Positions 56,538 to 64,000 of a stretch of 64,000 nt of DNA are shown in pieces; position 1 is the first letter of the stretch; each line of letters starts with the position of its first letter. The notes beneath the pieces are model-generated. The model searched no databases. It saw nothing but the letters and a program-made list of their open reading frames with translations, and was not told the DNA's origin. The position numbers and the translations under genes are program-made. Source of the DNA: Acidisoma sp965199065 (GTDB lineage Bacteria; Pseudomonadota; Alphaproteobacteria; Acetobacterales; Acetobacteraceae); the NCBI RefSeq assembly GCF_965199065.1, contig NZ_CBDAQN010000003.1, positions 372,001-436,000 of the forward strand. The letters are read 5' to 3'.

Positions 56538-57576
56538 AAGTCATCGGTCGGTGCGCCACATCCTCGGGATCCTCGTCAGCCTGGCGGCCTTCGCCGGTCT
56601 CATCTGGCTCGGCTTCGCGGCGGCCGCGCGCATGCAGGCGAGCCCGCGCACGAATGACGCCTACCTCCAGGCCGACCTCGTCCACATGGCCCCCGACGTG
56701 AGCGGACGCATCGTTGAGCTTGACGTGCAGGACAATCAGCTTGTCCGCCGGGGCCAGGTGCTGTTCAGCATCGATCAGGAGCCGTACCGGCTGCGCGTCA
56801 CGCAGGCGGCTGCCAATGTCCGCGCCCTACAGGCGACGATCGGCGTGACGGCGAACCAGGTTGCGTCGCAAACCTCCAAGGCGGGCGTCGCCAGCACGGG
56901 CATCAGCTCGGCGCAGGCGCAGCTTGCGCTCGCCACCAGCACGCTGCACCGGCTGGAACCCCTGCTCGGGCGCGGCTTCGTGACGGCGCAGCAGGTTGAC
57001 CAAGCGCGGACGGCGCAGAGGACGGCGCAGGTATCGCTTGACCAGGCGCGGCAGCAGGCTGTGGAGGCGCACCAGGGCATCAGCAGCGTCAAGCCGGATG
57101 AGGAGGCGCTTGTCGCGAGCCAAGCGGCGCTCGCGCTCGCCGAGCGCGACCTACGGCTTACCACCGTGCGGGCGCCCTGCGACGGCCGCATCACCACGCT
57201 CGACATCGCGGCGGGTGAGTTCGCGACAGTGGGCGTGCCGCTCTTCACCATCATCGACACCGAGCAATGGTATGCCGTCGGCAATTTCCGCGAGACGGAT
57301 CTGCCCGCCATCCGGCCAGGTGCGCCAGCGCTCGTCTACGTGCTGATGGCGCCGGATCAACCGATACACGGCACCGTCGACAGCCTGGGCTGGGGCGTCG
57401 AACCGGACGAGGGCGCGACATTCGGCGGGCTGCCGGACGTGCCGCGGAGCCTCAACTGGGTCCGGATCGCACAGCGCTTTCCCGTCCGCATCCGGCTGAC
57501 CTCGCCGCCCGCGGCGCTTCTACGGCTGGGCGCCTCGGCCTCGATCGTAGTCAGCCGGCGGGTGGCCGGGCCGTGA
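56527..57576 (+). CDS. mdtN: Membrane fusion protein of efflux pump (MdtN/AaeA/EmrA-like)
   Basis: 349 residues. The start is TTG 56527; GTG 56551 is an alternative. One N-terminal membrane helix (ILGILVSLAAFAGLIWLGFA), then the biotin/lipoyl half-motifs TNDAYLQADLVHMAPDVSGR and VRAPCDGRITTLDIAAGEF flank an alpha-helical hairpin (about 85-200). It links the inner-membrane partner to the outer-membrane channel. Following genes encode those two partners, each overlapping by a few bases. Aromatic or sulfa-type compounds are the substrates of the E. coli MdtNOP/AaeAB relatives; here unknown. Confidence 0.9.
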   Translation: MGTESHRSVRHILGILVSLAAFAGLIWLGFAAAARMQASPRTNDAYLQADLVHMAPDVSGRIVELDVQDNQLVRRGQVLFSIDQEPYRLRVTQAAANVRALQATIGVTANQVASQTSKAGVASTGISSAQAQLALATSTLHRLEPLLGRGFVTAQQVDQARTAQRTAQVSLDQARQQAVEAHQGISSVKPDEEALVASQAALALAERDLRLTTVRAPCDGRITTLDIAAGEFATVGVPLFTIIDTEQWYAVGNFRETDLPAIRPGAPALVYVLMAPDQPIHGTVDSLGWGVEPDEGATFGGLPDVPRSLNWVRIAQRFPVRIRLTSPPAALLRLGASASIVVSRRVAGP

Positions 57577-59732
57577 GCGCCGCGCTGGCTGTGGACGAAG
57601 ACAACCCACCGGGCACGCTCGCCCGGCTGCTCCAGGAGATGGCGCCGTCTCCCGGTCGGCTCGGCAACACGCTCAGGATCACCGTGCTGGTGCTGATCTC
57701 GATCAGTATTTCGGAAGTCTTCAGGCTGCCGGAGGCGGCCCTCGCCGCCTACGTCGTGCTGTTCGTCTCACATGAGGAGGCGAGCTCCACCATCCTCTCG
57801 GCGGCTTTCGCCGGCATGGCCGTCCTCGCCGCCATCGGCGTCACGATCATCGTTTTCATGCTCAGCCTGGCCGAACCCGCCCTGCGCATCCCCCTCATCG
57901 CGCTCTTCACCTTTCTCGCCATGTTCCTCGCCCGGGCTTCGAGCCTTGGCCCGATCGTCTTCGCCGCGGGCTTCATCCTCGCCTATGGCCTGACGCTGGG
58001 GGACGACGTGCTGCAGCTCTCGCTTGCACCAGTGACTGTTGGCGACACGACGAAGCCGGGCCTGCCCGAGCTCGCCTTCATCCCGCCCGAGGAGGCGCTG
58101 GTCCATTTCCTGCTCTGGCTCGGGGTCATCGTCGCGATTCCGATTGGGCTCGTGATCCTCGCCAACATCCTGTTCGGCCGCGACCCGGGTCAAGTGCTGC
58201 GCGCCGAACTGCTCGACCGCATGGCTGCCGCCGAAGACTTCTGCCGCGGTAAGGCGGGCGCGGGCGCGCGGCTTGCGGCTTTTGCCCGCGAAGGCACGGC
58301 CGGGCTTCTGAAACTCCAGCATCTGGCAAGCGTTCTGCATCGCGCGCCGCCTTTGCCGGGGGCAGGCGCATTGGTTGCGGCGCTTGACCGGCTAGGCCGC
58401 GTGCTGCTGGCCTGGGGAAGGCTTCCCGAGCAGGAAGCGCCGCGCGCGCAGTTGCAGCCGGCGGCCGCGGCCTGCGCACGCGCGGCGGAACTCCTGAGGA
58501 GCGGCCATGCCGCTCCGGTCACGCCGCTCACCGTCGCGCCGCCGCCCTCGGCTGTCGCGGGTCCCTTGAAGCGGGCACTGTCGGAATGCCTCGCAGCCAT
58601 GGACAGCGCCGCGTCCCCGGCTTCGGCCGCGCAGGCCAAAGCCCCGAAGGCGCCGCGTCGGCTACTGGTGCCGGACGCCTTCACCAGCCCTGCTCACCGG
58701 CGCTTCGCCTTCAAGGTCACGCTCGCGGTGATGCTCTGCTACCTCGGCGAGAATCTGACGGACTGGCCGGGCATCCACACCTGCATCATCACCTGCTTCT
58801 TCGTCTCGCTCGATACCGTCGGCGACACGCTGCACAAGGCGTTGCTGCGCATCACCGGCTGCCTCATCGGCGCCGCGCTCGGACTTGGCACCATCCTCCT
58901 GCTGATGCCGCTGATGACGGATCTTGGCGAACTGCTGGCCGTGGTCCTGGTGGTGACGCTCCTCGCCGCCTGGATCGCGACAGGTAGCCCGCGCATCTCC
59001 TACGCCGGCTGGCAAACGGCGCTCGCTTTCTATCTCGTTGTCCTCCAGGGCTACGGGCCGACGCTCGACATGGAGACGGCGCGCGACCGGATCGTCGGCA
59101 TCCTCATCGGCAACATCACCGTCTACGTCGTCTTCACCACGATCTGGCCGGTACGCATCGCGCCCCTCGTGCGGCACGGGCTGGCGACCGCGCTTGGCCA
59201 CTTCGCGGCGCTCCTCTCCATCGACGCGAACGCGCCCGCCACAGCGCGCGGCGCGGCTGAGCAGGGCGTCGCCAAAGCGATCGGCCAGGCGCGTGCGCTT
59301 GTCGTCAACGATCGGCTGGAGGTGCTCAGCGCTCAGTCTGCCGACGGCCGGCGGCGGGTCGATGCAACACTGCTCGCACGGGTGCAGGGGTTGATCGTCC
59401 CGCTCTCCGTTATTCTGGACATGACCGCCGATCCGGTTTGGCAGGCAGTGCCTGTAACGCCACGGGCTGTCATCGCGGCCCACCACGCTGCGTTGGCCGC
59501 GTGGCTCCAGCGCTGTGCAGCCTGGGTCGAGAGCGGGAATGGATCGCTCGCCGTCGCCGCCAGTCTGCCCGCGACGCCGGAACTTCACACCGCTGACGGG
59601 ACCTCGGATGCGGTCTTGTCTCACCTCGCGGCCCGCGACGCCTGGTACCGACTGCTGCGTCAGGACATCGTGGCAATACTCGACCTGGTCGGCCTGCAGG
59701 CGGTGCCGCCGGAGGTCGCTGGGGATGGATGA
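57573..59732 (+). CDS. mdtO: FUSC-family inner-membrane efflux protein (MdtO/AaeB-like)
   Basis: 719 residues from GTG 57573, overlapping the preceding stop (GTGA). Two blocks of membrane helices: about 30-190 (TLRITVLVLISISISEVFRL, PIVFAAGFILAYGLTLGDDV) and about 375-510 (FAFKVTLAVMLCYLGENLTD, CLIGAALGLGTILLLMPLM, GILIGNITVYVVFTTIWPV). FUSC proteins of this length pair with an MFP and a TolC-like protein to export aromatic acids or drugs. Length is close to E. coli MdtO (683). Large soluble loops between the blocks are variable. Confidence 0.9.
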   Translation: MSAALAVDEDNPPGTLARLLQEMAPSPGRLGNTLRITVLVLISISISEVFRLPEAALAAYVVLFVSHEEASSTILSAAFAGMAVLAAIGVTIIVFMLSLAEPALRIPLIALFTFLAMFLARASSLGPIVFAAGFILAYGLTLGDDVLQLSLAPVTVGDTTKPGLPELAFIPPEEALVHFLLWLGVIVAIPIGLVILANILFGRDPGQVLRAELLDRMAAAEDFCRGKAGAGARLAAFAREGTAGLLKLQHLASVLHRAPPLPGAGALVAALDRLGRVLLAWGRLPEQEAPRAQLQPAAAACARAAELLRSGHAAPVTPLTVAPPPSAVAGPLKRALSECLAAMDSAASPASAAQAKAPKAPRRLLVPDAFTSPAHRRFAFKVTLAVMLCYLGENLTDWPGIHTCIITCFFVSLDTVGDTLHKALLRITGCLIGAALGLGTILLLMPLMTDLGELLAVVLVVTLLAAWIATGSPRISYAGWQTALAFYLVVLQGYGPTLDMETARDRIVGILIGNITVYVVFTTIWPVRIAPLVRHGLATALGHFAALLSIDANAPATARGAAEQGVAKAIGQARALVVNDRLEVLSAQSADGRRRVDATLLARVQGLIVPLSVILDMTADPVWQAVPVTPRAVIAAHHAALAAWLQRCAAWVESGNGSLAVAASLPATPELHTADGTSDAVLSHLAARDAWYRLLRQDIVAILDLVGLQAVPPEVAGDG

Positions 59733-61260
59733 CGTGCCCCGCCTTTCGCTGTTGGGTCTTCTTCTACCGAGCCTCGTCGCCCTGCTCCTGGCCAGCTGCA
59801 ACGACACGCGCAATCTCGCTCCCGCGACGCCGGACACACCTTGGCAGCCCGTCGCCGAGACAGGCACGGCGGCGCCGTCTGCGAACTTCGCGGCACCGGT
59901 CAGCACCGGTCTCTCACCGCCCGTCGAGACTGCGGCCGAGGTCGATCCCGCCCATGCATACGGGTTGGCGGAGCTCATCGACATCGCCGAGCGGCGCGAC
60001 CAGACGACGCGGCTCGCCTGGGAGCAGGCGCGGCAGGCGGCGATCCGGGTCGGCATGGCGCGAGCCGCCTATCTGCCGGCACTGACCGCGACCGCGCTCG
60101 CGGGCTATGAGCACATCGCGTCGCCCTTCCCGCCCGATCTGGTGCAGCAAGGCTACATCACCGCGAACGGGGAGGAGTTTCTCCCCGAACTCGCGGTGCG
60201 CTACCTGCTGTTCGATTTCGGCACCCGCGCGTCCACGGTGCAGGGCGCCCGCGCACTCTCCTTCGCGGCGAACGCGCAATTCACCGCGGCGCATCAGGCG
60301 CTCATCTTCGGCGTTGCCCGAGCCTATTTCACGCTCGACGGGGCGAATGCGGAGCGCGCTGCCGCGCGGGAGACGCTGGCGAGCGCGGAACTTCTACAGA
60401 AGTCGGCGGAAGCGATGGCGGCTCAGGGCCTCGGCACCAGCGTCGACGTGGCGCTCGCCCGGCGCAATACCGCCCAGGCGCGCTACGACCTTGCGGCGGC
60501 GACCGCGGCACAGCATGACTCAACCTATGCGCTGCTGACGGAGATGGACCTGCCGCCGACGACGCATCTGCGGATTGCCGGCAGTGCTGCAACTATCTTT
60601 TCTGGCGCCAGCAACACAGTTGACGCGATGATGCGTCAAGCTCTCGCGCGGCGACCGGATCTGCTTGCCGATCTCGGGCGCCTGCGTGCAAGCGAGGCAG
60701 CAATCGCCGAGGCCAGGTCGGAGTTCTATCCAAAGATTGCGATCAGCGCGAACGTCCAGGGCAACATCGGCCGGATCAGCGTTGATGACGCACCTTACGA
60801 GGATGTGGAGCAGCCGCAGGCCGGCATTTTCCTGAATTTCGACTGGCCGCTCTACCAGGGTGGGCTACTGCGCAACCGCCTCTTTCTCGCGCAATCTCAG
60901 AACGCGGCGGCGGCGGATGCGCTGGCCCAGGATCGCGAGCAGGCGCTACGGCAGGTCGCGCTGGCCGATGATCAGGTGGAGACGGGCCTCAGCCAGTATC
61001 AGGCGGCGGTTGCCTTGCAGTCGGCTGCCGAGACCGCGGCCGCCGCGGCCAGTGGTGCCTATAGCCAAGGCGTGGGGACCTTCACCGATGCGCAGAATGC
61101 ACAGTCGGCGCTGACCTCGGCAAGAAGCGCCCTCGCACGCGCGCATTCACAGCTTCTGATCAACGCGGCTGCGCTTGCCTTTGCAACGGGGATGCTAACC
61201 TCGGGCAGCGCCTTCACCTCTGGGTCCGTGGCGGGCGGCCCGGCCGCGGCAGGGCGATGA
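59725..61260 (+). CDS. mdtP: TolC-like outer-membrane factor lipoprotein (MdtP/NodT family)
   Basis: 511 residues from ATG 59725, 8 bp overlap with the gene before. The signal LLLPSLVALLLASC has lipobox LASC (Cys25), so it is lipid-anchored in the outer membrane. Two outer-membrane efflux domains span about 80-280 and 290-490; LPALTATALAGYEH, VRYLLFDFGTRASTVQGARA and WPLYQGGLLRNRLFLAQSQN are typical TolC-family stretches. It forms the trimeric exit channel for the two preceding proteins. Gene order matches ytcA-mdtN-mdtO-mdtP. Confidence 0.9.
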   Translation: MDDVPRLSLLGLLLPSLVALLLASCNDTRNLAPATPDTPWQPVAETGTAAPSANFAAPVSTGLSPPVETAAEVDPAHAYGLAELIDIAERRDQTTRLAWEQARQAAIRVGMARAAYLPALTATALAGYEHIASPFPPDLVQQGYITANGEEFLPELAVRYLLFDFGTRASTVQGARALSFAANAQFTAAHQALIFGVARAYFTLDGANAERAAARETLASAELLQKSAEAMAAQGLGTSVDVALARRNTAQARYDLAAATAAQHDSTYALLTEMDLPPTTHLRIAGSAATIFSGASNTVDAMMRQALARRPDLLADLGRLRASEAAIAEARSEFYPKIAISANVQGNIGRISVDDAPYEDVEQPQAGIFLNFDWPLYQGGLLRNRLFLAQSQNAAAADALAQDREQALRQVALADDQVETGLSQYQAAVALQSAAETAAAAASGAYSQGVGTFTDAQNAQSALTSARSALARAHSQLLINAAALAFATGMLTSGSAFTSGSVAGGPAAAGR

Positions 61261-61820
61261 GCAACGACGCAGATCCGGCCGCTTCCCGCGGGGCAGCCGC
61301 CGTGCGTCGGCTGGACGTCGTCCAGCGGCGCGGAGCCGGCCTTCATCCACCTACCGGGTTGCTGCTGGCCCTGGCGATCCTGGCAGTCGCGGCATTGGGC
61401 GCGCGCTCTGGCCTCGCGGCCCCCGGCGCACGACAATCTTTCGTCGATCTCGGCCTGCTGCTCTCCGTTCTCTTCGGCTTTCTGTCAGCGATCTGGTGGC
61501 ATCAGTCGGCCGACATTGCCGACGCGGCAACGGCCGAAGACCGAGCGCTGCAATGGGCGGCAAACCGCCTGAGCGCTGCCGCGGCGACAACCACCGCGCT
61601 TTCGCTGGTCTCCGGCGTCTTCACAAGCTTGCCGTGGCGGTCCGACGCAACATGGCTCAGCGGCCTCGTCCTGCTAACGATCATTGTGATGTCGGGCGAC
61701 GATCTTCGCTGCGCCACCCGGATATCGCTCAACTTCGGGCTGCGGCTGCGTGCCGTCCTTGGCCTCTCCATGGTTGGCCTGCTGCTACTTGTTTTCATCT
61801 GGACCAAGCTGAGGGGATGA
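61257..61820 (+). CDS. Unknown membrane protein, fifth gene of the efflux operon
   Basis: 187 residues, starting with an ATGA overlap on the mdtP stop. Four hydrophobic stretches: LLLALAILAVAALGARSGLA, SFVDLGLLLSVLFGFLSAIW, TWLSGLVLLTIIVMSGDDL and LGLSMVGLLLLVFIWTKL. The N-terminal 30 residues are cytoplasmic and basic. It has no family I recognise and is not part of the E. coli mdtNOP set. Tight overlap indicates cotranslation with the pump, so an accessory role is the plain inference. Confidence 0.7.
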   Translation: MSNDADPAASRGAAAVRRLDVVQRRGAGLHPPTGLLLALAILAVAALGARSGLAAPGARQSFVDLGLLLSVLFGFLSAIWWHQSADIADAATAEDRALQWAANRLSAAAATTTALSLVSGVFTSLPWRSDATWLSGLVLLTIIVMSGDDLRCATRISLNFGLRLRAVLGLSMVGLLLLVFIWTKLRG

Positions 61821-62050
61821 CGAGCGCGACGCATCCTCGGGTATCGAGCGGAGAGCGCGCCATAAAGTTTGTCGTCACCTCGACCGGAAGCCGCGGCTTG
61901 CGAGGGAGGAAGTACGGCGGCGGCTAGAGGATCGCAGCCTCAATGCCATCGGCAATCTGCGGTGCTGCCGCAACGAATTGATTGCGCTGCGACTTGTCTG
62001 ACCGGCTGGAGGCCGTGATGCGTGTGCAGGCGCGCATCACGGCATGAGCT

Positions 62051-62593
62051 TCAAAAATGCGCGTTGTCGTCGACGATCGGGATGATGATCGCGTTGTCCG
62101 CAACGATCGGCGGCGCGACCTCATGTGCTGTTGCATAGCGCATCGTGAGCTTGAGCGAGGTCGGGTCGGTGCCGTCGACCGTGATCGGGTCGCCGGCGGC
62201 TGTGGTCAGCGTCACGGTCTTTCCGGCGAATTCCGATGCTGGGTGCAGGCCGAGGATGACATGCGTCCGTACCACCTCCTGCAGAAGCTGCGGATCGACC
62301 GGCCGGTTGGAGCCCGCCTGAGTGAGCTTACCCCGGAGGAGCGCGTTGAGTTGGTCGAAGCCATCGTTCGTCAGGGCGAACACCGTATACTCGTTGTTGC
62401 CGGCGGCGCCCCCGAGGCCGGCTGATTCCACAAGACCAAGCCAGTCGCTGAGGTCGGCGTTGGAGGCCATCACCGCGAAGGCGTTCTGGGCAAAGGCGTG
62501 GTGTGCGGTGACAACGCCACCGGCCATGGAAAGCGCCGCGATCGCCATGAACGGCCGTGTACGGCGGCGAAGGGATTTTACGATGCTGCGCAT
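62051..62593 (-). CDS. Fasciclin-domain exported protein
   Basis: 180 residues. Signal peptide with AHHAFAQ before NAFAVMASN. One fasciclin (FAS1) domain covers most of the protein: LSDWLGLVESAGLGG, YTVFALTNDGFDQLNALLRG and VVRTHVILGLHPASEFAG, then TLTTAAGDPITVDGT. FAS1 domains mediate adhesion or surface attachment. The carboxyl terminus has the usual INNAVIIPID-like pattern as PPIVADNAIIIPIVDDNAHF. Monocistronic; start ATG 62593 has no strong ribosome site. Confidence 0.85.
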   Translation of the reverse strand: MRSIVKSLRRRTRPFMAIAALSMAGGVVTAHHAFAQNAFAVMASNADLSDWLGLVESAGLGGAAGNNEYTVFALTNDGFDQLNALLRGKLTQAGSNRPVDPQLLQEVVRTHVILGLHPASEFAGKTVTLTTAAGDPITVDGTDPTSLKLTMRYATAHEVAPPIVADNAIIIPIVDDNAHF

Positions 62594-62984
62594 ATGTTAA
62601 GATTCCGTCTCTGTTCGATGTTTCAGTCGCTCGTGGTCACGTCTGCATTTCGGGTGCCGCAGCAGCCGGTCGCCAGCGCGGCTCACCGCAGCGCGAAGAG
62701 CCTCACCGCTTGCAAGATCAACTTCCAGCGCGGCCAGCGGCAATCCCCCGGCTGGGGGCGCGGCGGTGCGTCCTACGGGGGTGCGCAACGAGCACGATGG
62801 TGCGCGCCTACGGCCAGCCCACGGCTAGCCGTCGCGACACCTCGACGCTTCAGTGGGCGAGATCGAGCAGATCTGAAAGTTGGGGGGAATACCGATCTAC
62901 GCCTGTCGGATCATCCTTAGGGGTAGACTGAACTCCCGGAGTATATTCAACTGAGCATTGTCCCGAATCGATTAGCAAGGTGCC
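62594..62984. other. Divergent intergenic region, no gene seen
   Basis: 391 bp between the fasciclin gene and the ABM protein gene, divergent. Small overlapping frames on both strands are out-of-phase noise with unremarkable composition. Probable promoters for both genes; none resolved. Confidence 0.45.
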
Positions 62985-63950
62985 ATGACCATTTCTGAGA
63001 CCCAAGGGGACACCGCCGTCACGATTGTGACTCAAACCAGCGTCCGTTCGGACAGCACGGTCGCCTTCGAAGCTTGGCAGACCGAAACCAGCCAGATCAT
63101 CGCCACTTTCCCGGGCTTCCTCAAGCAGACGATGCTTCCGCCAAGCCCTCCTGCTCAGGATGATTGGGTAATCCTGCAGCGTTTCGCAGATTCGGATTCC
63201 GCGATCGGATGGTTGCGCTCGTCAAAGCGGCTGGAGCGGCTGACCTTGGTCCAGCCTCTGTTGACCGGTCGCGCCGATGTCCACGTCGTTCGCGGCATGT
63301 CCAACCTTCCCGCCCCAAGCCCCGTCTCCGCAATCATCTCGACACGGGTGAAGCCAGGTTGCGAAGAGGCCTATCGGAGGTGGGAGCAGAAGGTTGCCGT
63401 GACGCAGGCCGCAGCCAAAGGGTTGCAAGGTTATCGTTTCGAGCCGCCGATCGCGGGTGTGCAGGCGGACTGGCTGACCATTCTGCGCTTCGACACGCAG
63501 GAAAACCTTCAAGCTTGGCTCGATTCACCCATTCGTGCGCGAATTTTGGCAGAGGCGGCTGACCTGACGGAGGAATTCCACTACCGCGTAGCCCGCACGG
63601 GATTTGACCAGTGGTTTCCGATCCCTAAGGAAGGGACGAAAGCTCCCGCCGTCTGGAAGCAGAACATGATCGTTCTGCTCATGCTGTTTCCGGTGGTGTT
63701 CTTGTTCGGCACCTTTGTGCAGGTTCCGCTGTTGCAAGAGCGGCTAGGCATTCCTTTCTCCTTTGCTCTGCTCATCGGCAATGTTGCGAGTATCGTGCTG
63801 CTAAACTGGCTGGTGCCCTGGACCAACAATGGCTTCCTGTGGTGGCTCAACCCCCGCGTACCCGATCAGCGTCGAAACGATGCGAAGGGAACTCTCCTCA
63901 TTGCCGGCACGCTAATCGTCCTGGCAATTATCTTCTGGAAGCTATTGTAA
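62985..63950 (+). CDS. Tandem ABM-domain protein with C-terminal membrane helices
   Basis: 321 residues. Two antibiotic-biosynthesis-monooxygenase-type ferredoxin-like domains: about 10-105 (TIVTQTSVRSDSTVAFEAWQ, VILQRFADSDSAIGWL) and about 110-210 (SAIISTRVKPGCEEAYRRWE, WLTILRFDTQENLQAWLDSP). The C-terminus (about 225-321) has three hydrophobic segments, one ending the protein (LLIAGTLIVLAIIFWKLL). Relatives occur across proteobacteria and are annotated as antibiotic biosynthesis monooxygenase; activity is unproven. The next gene starts 35 bp after its stop. Confidence 0.85.
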   Translation: MTISETQGDTAVTIVTQTSVRSDSTVAFEAWQTETSQIIATFPGFLKQTMLPPSPPAQDDWVILQRFADSDSAIGWLRSSKRLERLTLVQPLLTGRADVHVVRGMSNLPAPSPVSAIISTRVKPGCEEAYRRWEQKVAVTQAAAKGLQGYRFEPPIAGVQADWLTILRFDTQENLQAWLDSPIRARILAEAADLTEEFHYRVARTGFDQWFPIPKEGTKAPAVWKQNMIVLLMLFPVVFLFGTFVQVPLLQERLGIPFSFALLIGNVASIVLLNWLVPWTNNGFLWWLNPRVPDQRRNDAKGTLLIAGTLIVLAIIFWKLL

Positions 63951-63985
63951 CTCTCTTGGCGCTTTAATCTCAAAAGGAAATTTCC

Positions 63986-64000
63986 ATGCCGATGGAACTG
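63986..64000 (+). CDS. Start of a further gene, cut by the window edge
   Basis: ATG 63986 follows AAAGGAAA at ideal spacing and is the fifth codon from the right edge, so only MPMEL is visible. It is probably in the same transcript as the ABM protein gene, 35 bp downstream of its stop. Identity cannot be judged. Confidence 0.6.

Overview
The window is about 64 kb of high-GC DNA from an alphaproteobacterium, probably of the order Rhodospirillales or close to it. Evidence for this: a Ros/MucR-type regulator; a class I PHA synthase; an aminotransferase-hom-glpX-recJ neighbourhood; a bifunctional HldE; malate synthase G; and short operons with frequent ATGA-type start/stop overlaps. It is a chromosomal segment. 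I see no transposase, integrase, CRISPR array or rRNA. Three tRNAs are present: Gln-CTG, Leu-CAG and Glu-TTC.

Region 1-17.8 kb. On the minus strand: malate synthase G (cut by the window edge), hldE, a DUF892 ferritin-like protein, a Bcr/CflA exporter, a glycine-zipper lipoprotein and an NDUFA9-like protein. Directly after tRNA-Leu comes a plus-strand phosphonate-degradation operon: an FAD oxidoreductase of the phosphonate-associated family, phnX and a PbfA-like PLP enzyme. There is no phnW. Next come a low-GC patch with a glycosyltransferase and a VapBC toxin-antitoxin pair with its operator, an HPP membrane protein, nagB, and a type II restriction-modification pair whose genes converge and overlap by 129 bp.

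Region 17.9-36.8 kb. Two glycosyltransferase genes (one of about 1300 codons with several domains), rmuC, phaC with a one-base frameshift just after the catalytic cysteine motif, an OmpA-like lipoprotein, a class I/II aminotransferase and hom. A PhyH-like dioxygenase and a chemoreceptor then lie between hom and glpX-recJ. tRNA-Glu follows recJ.

Region 37-50.2 kb. A short decayed-looking stretch contains an acyltransferase and a small gene, each with an apparent one-base frameshift. It is followed by a ribose-type ABC transporter operon (ATPase, permease, binding protein; minus strand) with a possible coupled leader ORF. A TetR regulator and a divergent 'PEP hydrolase' family gene sit beside it. 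A second cluster holds an FCD-type GntR regulator, a Cys/Met-metabolism PLP enzyme, and a binding protein with two permeases but no ATPase.

Region 50.3-64 kb. A MucR-like protein that lacks the zinc-binding histidines; two adjacent large TPR regulators (LuxR-type, and OmpR-type winged helix plus AAA ATPase); and a ytcA-mdtN-mdtO-mdtP-like tripartite efflux operon with one extra membrane gene. The window closes with a fasciclin protein, a tandem ABM-domain membrane protein and the first codons of another gene.

All functional calls come from reading motifs and family resemblance; no database search was run. Three genes carry apparent single-base deletions, which may be true pseudogenization or sequence errors.
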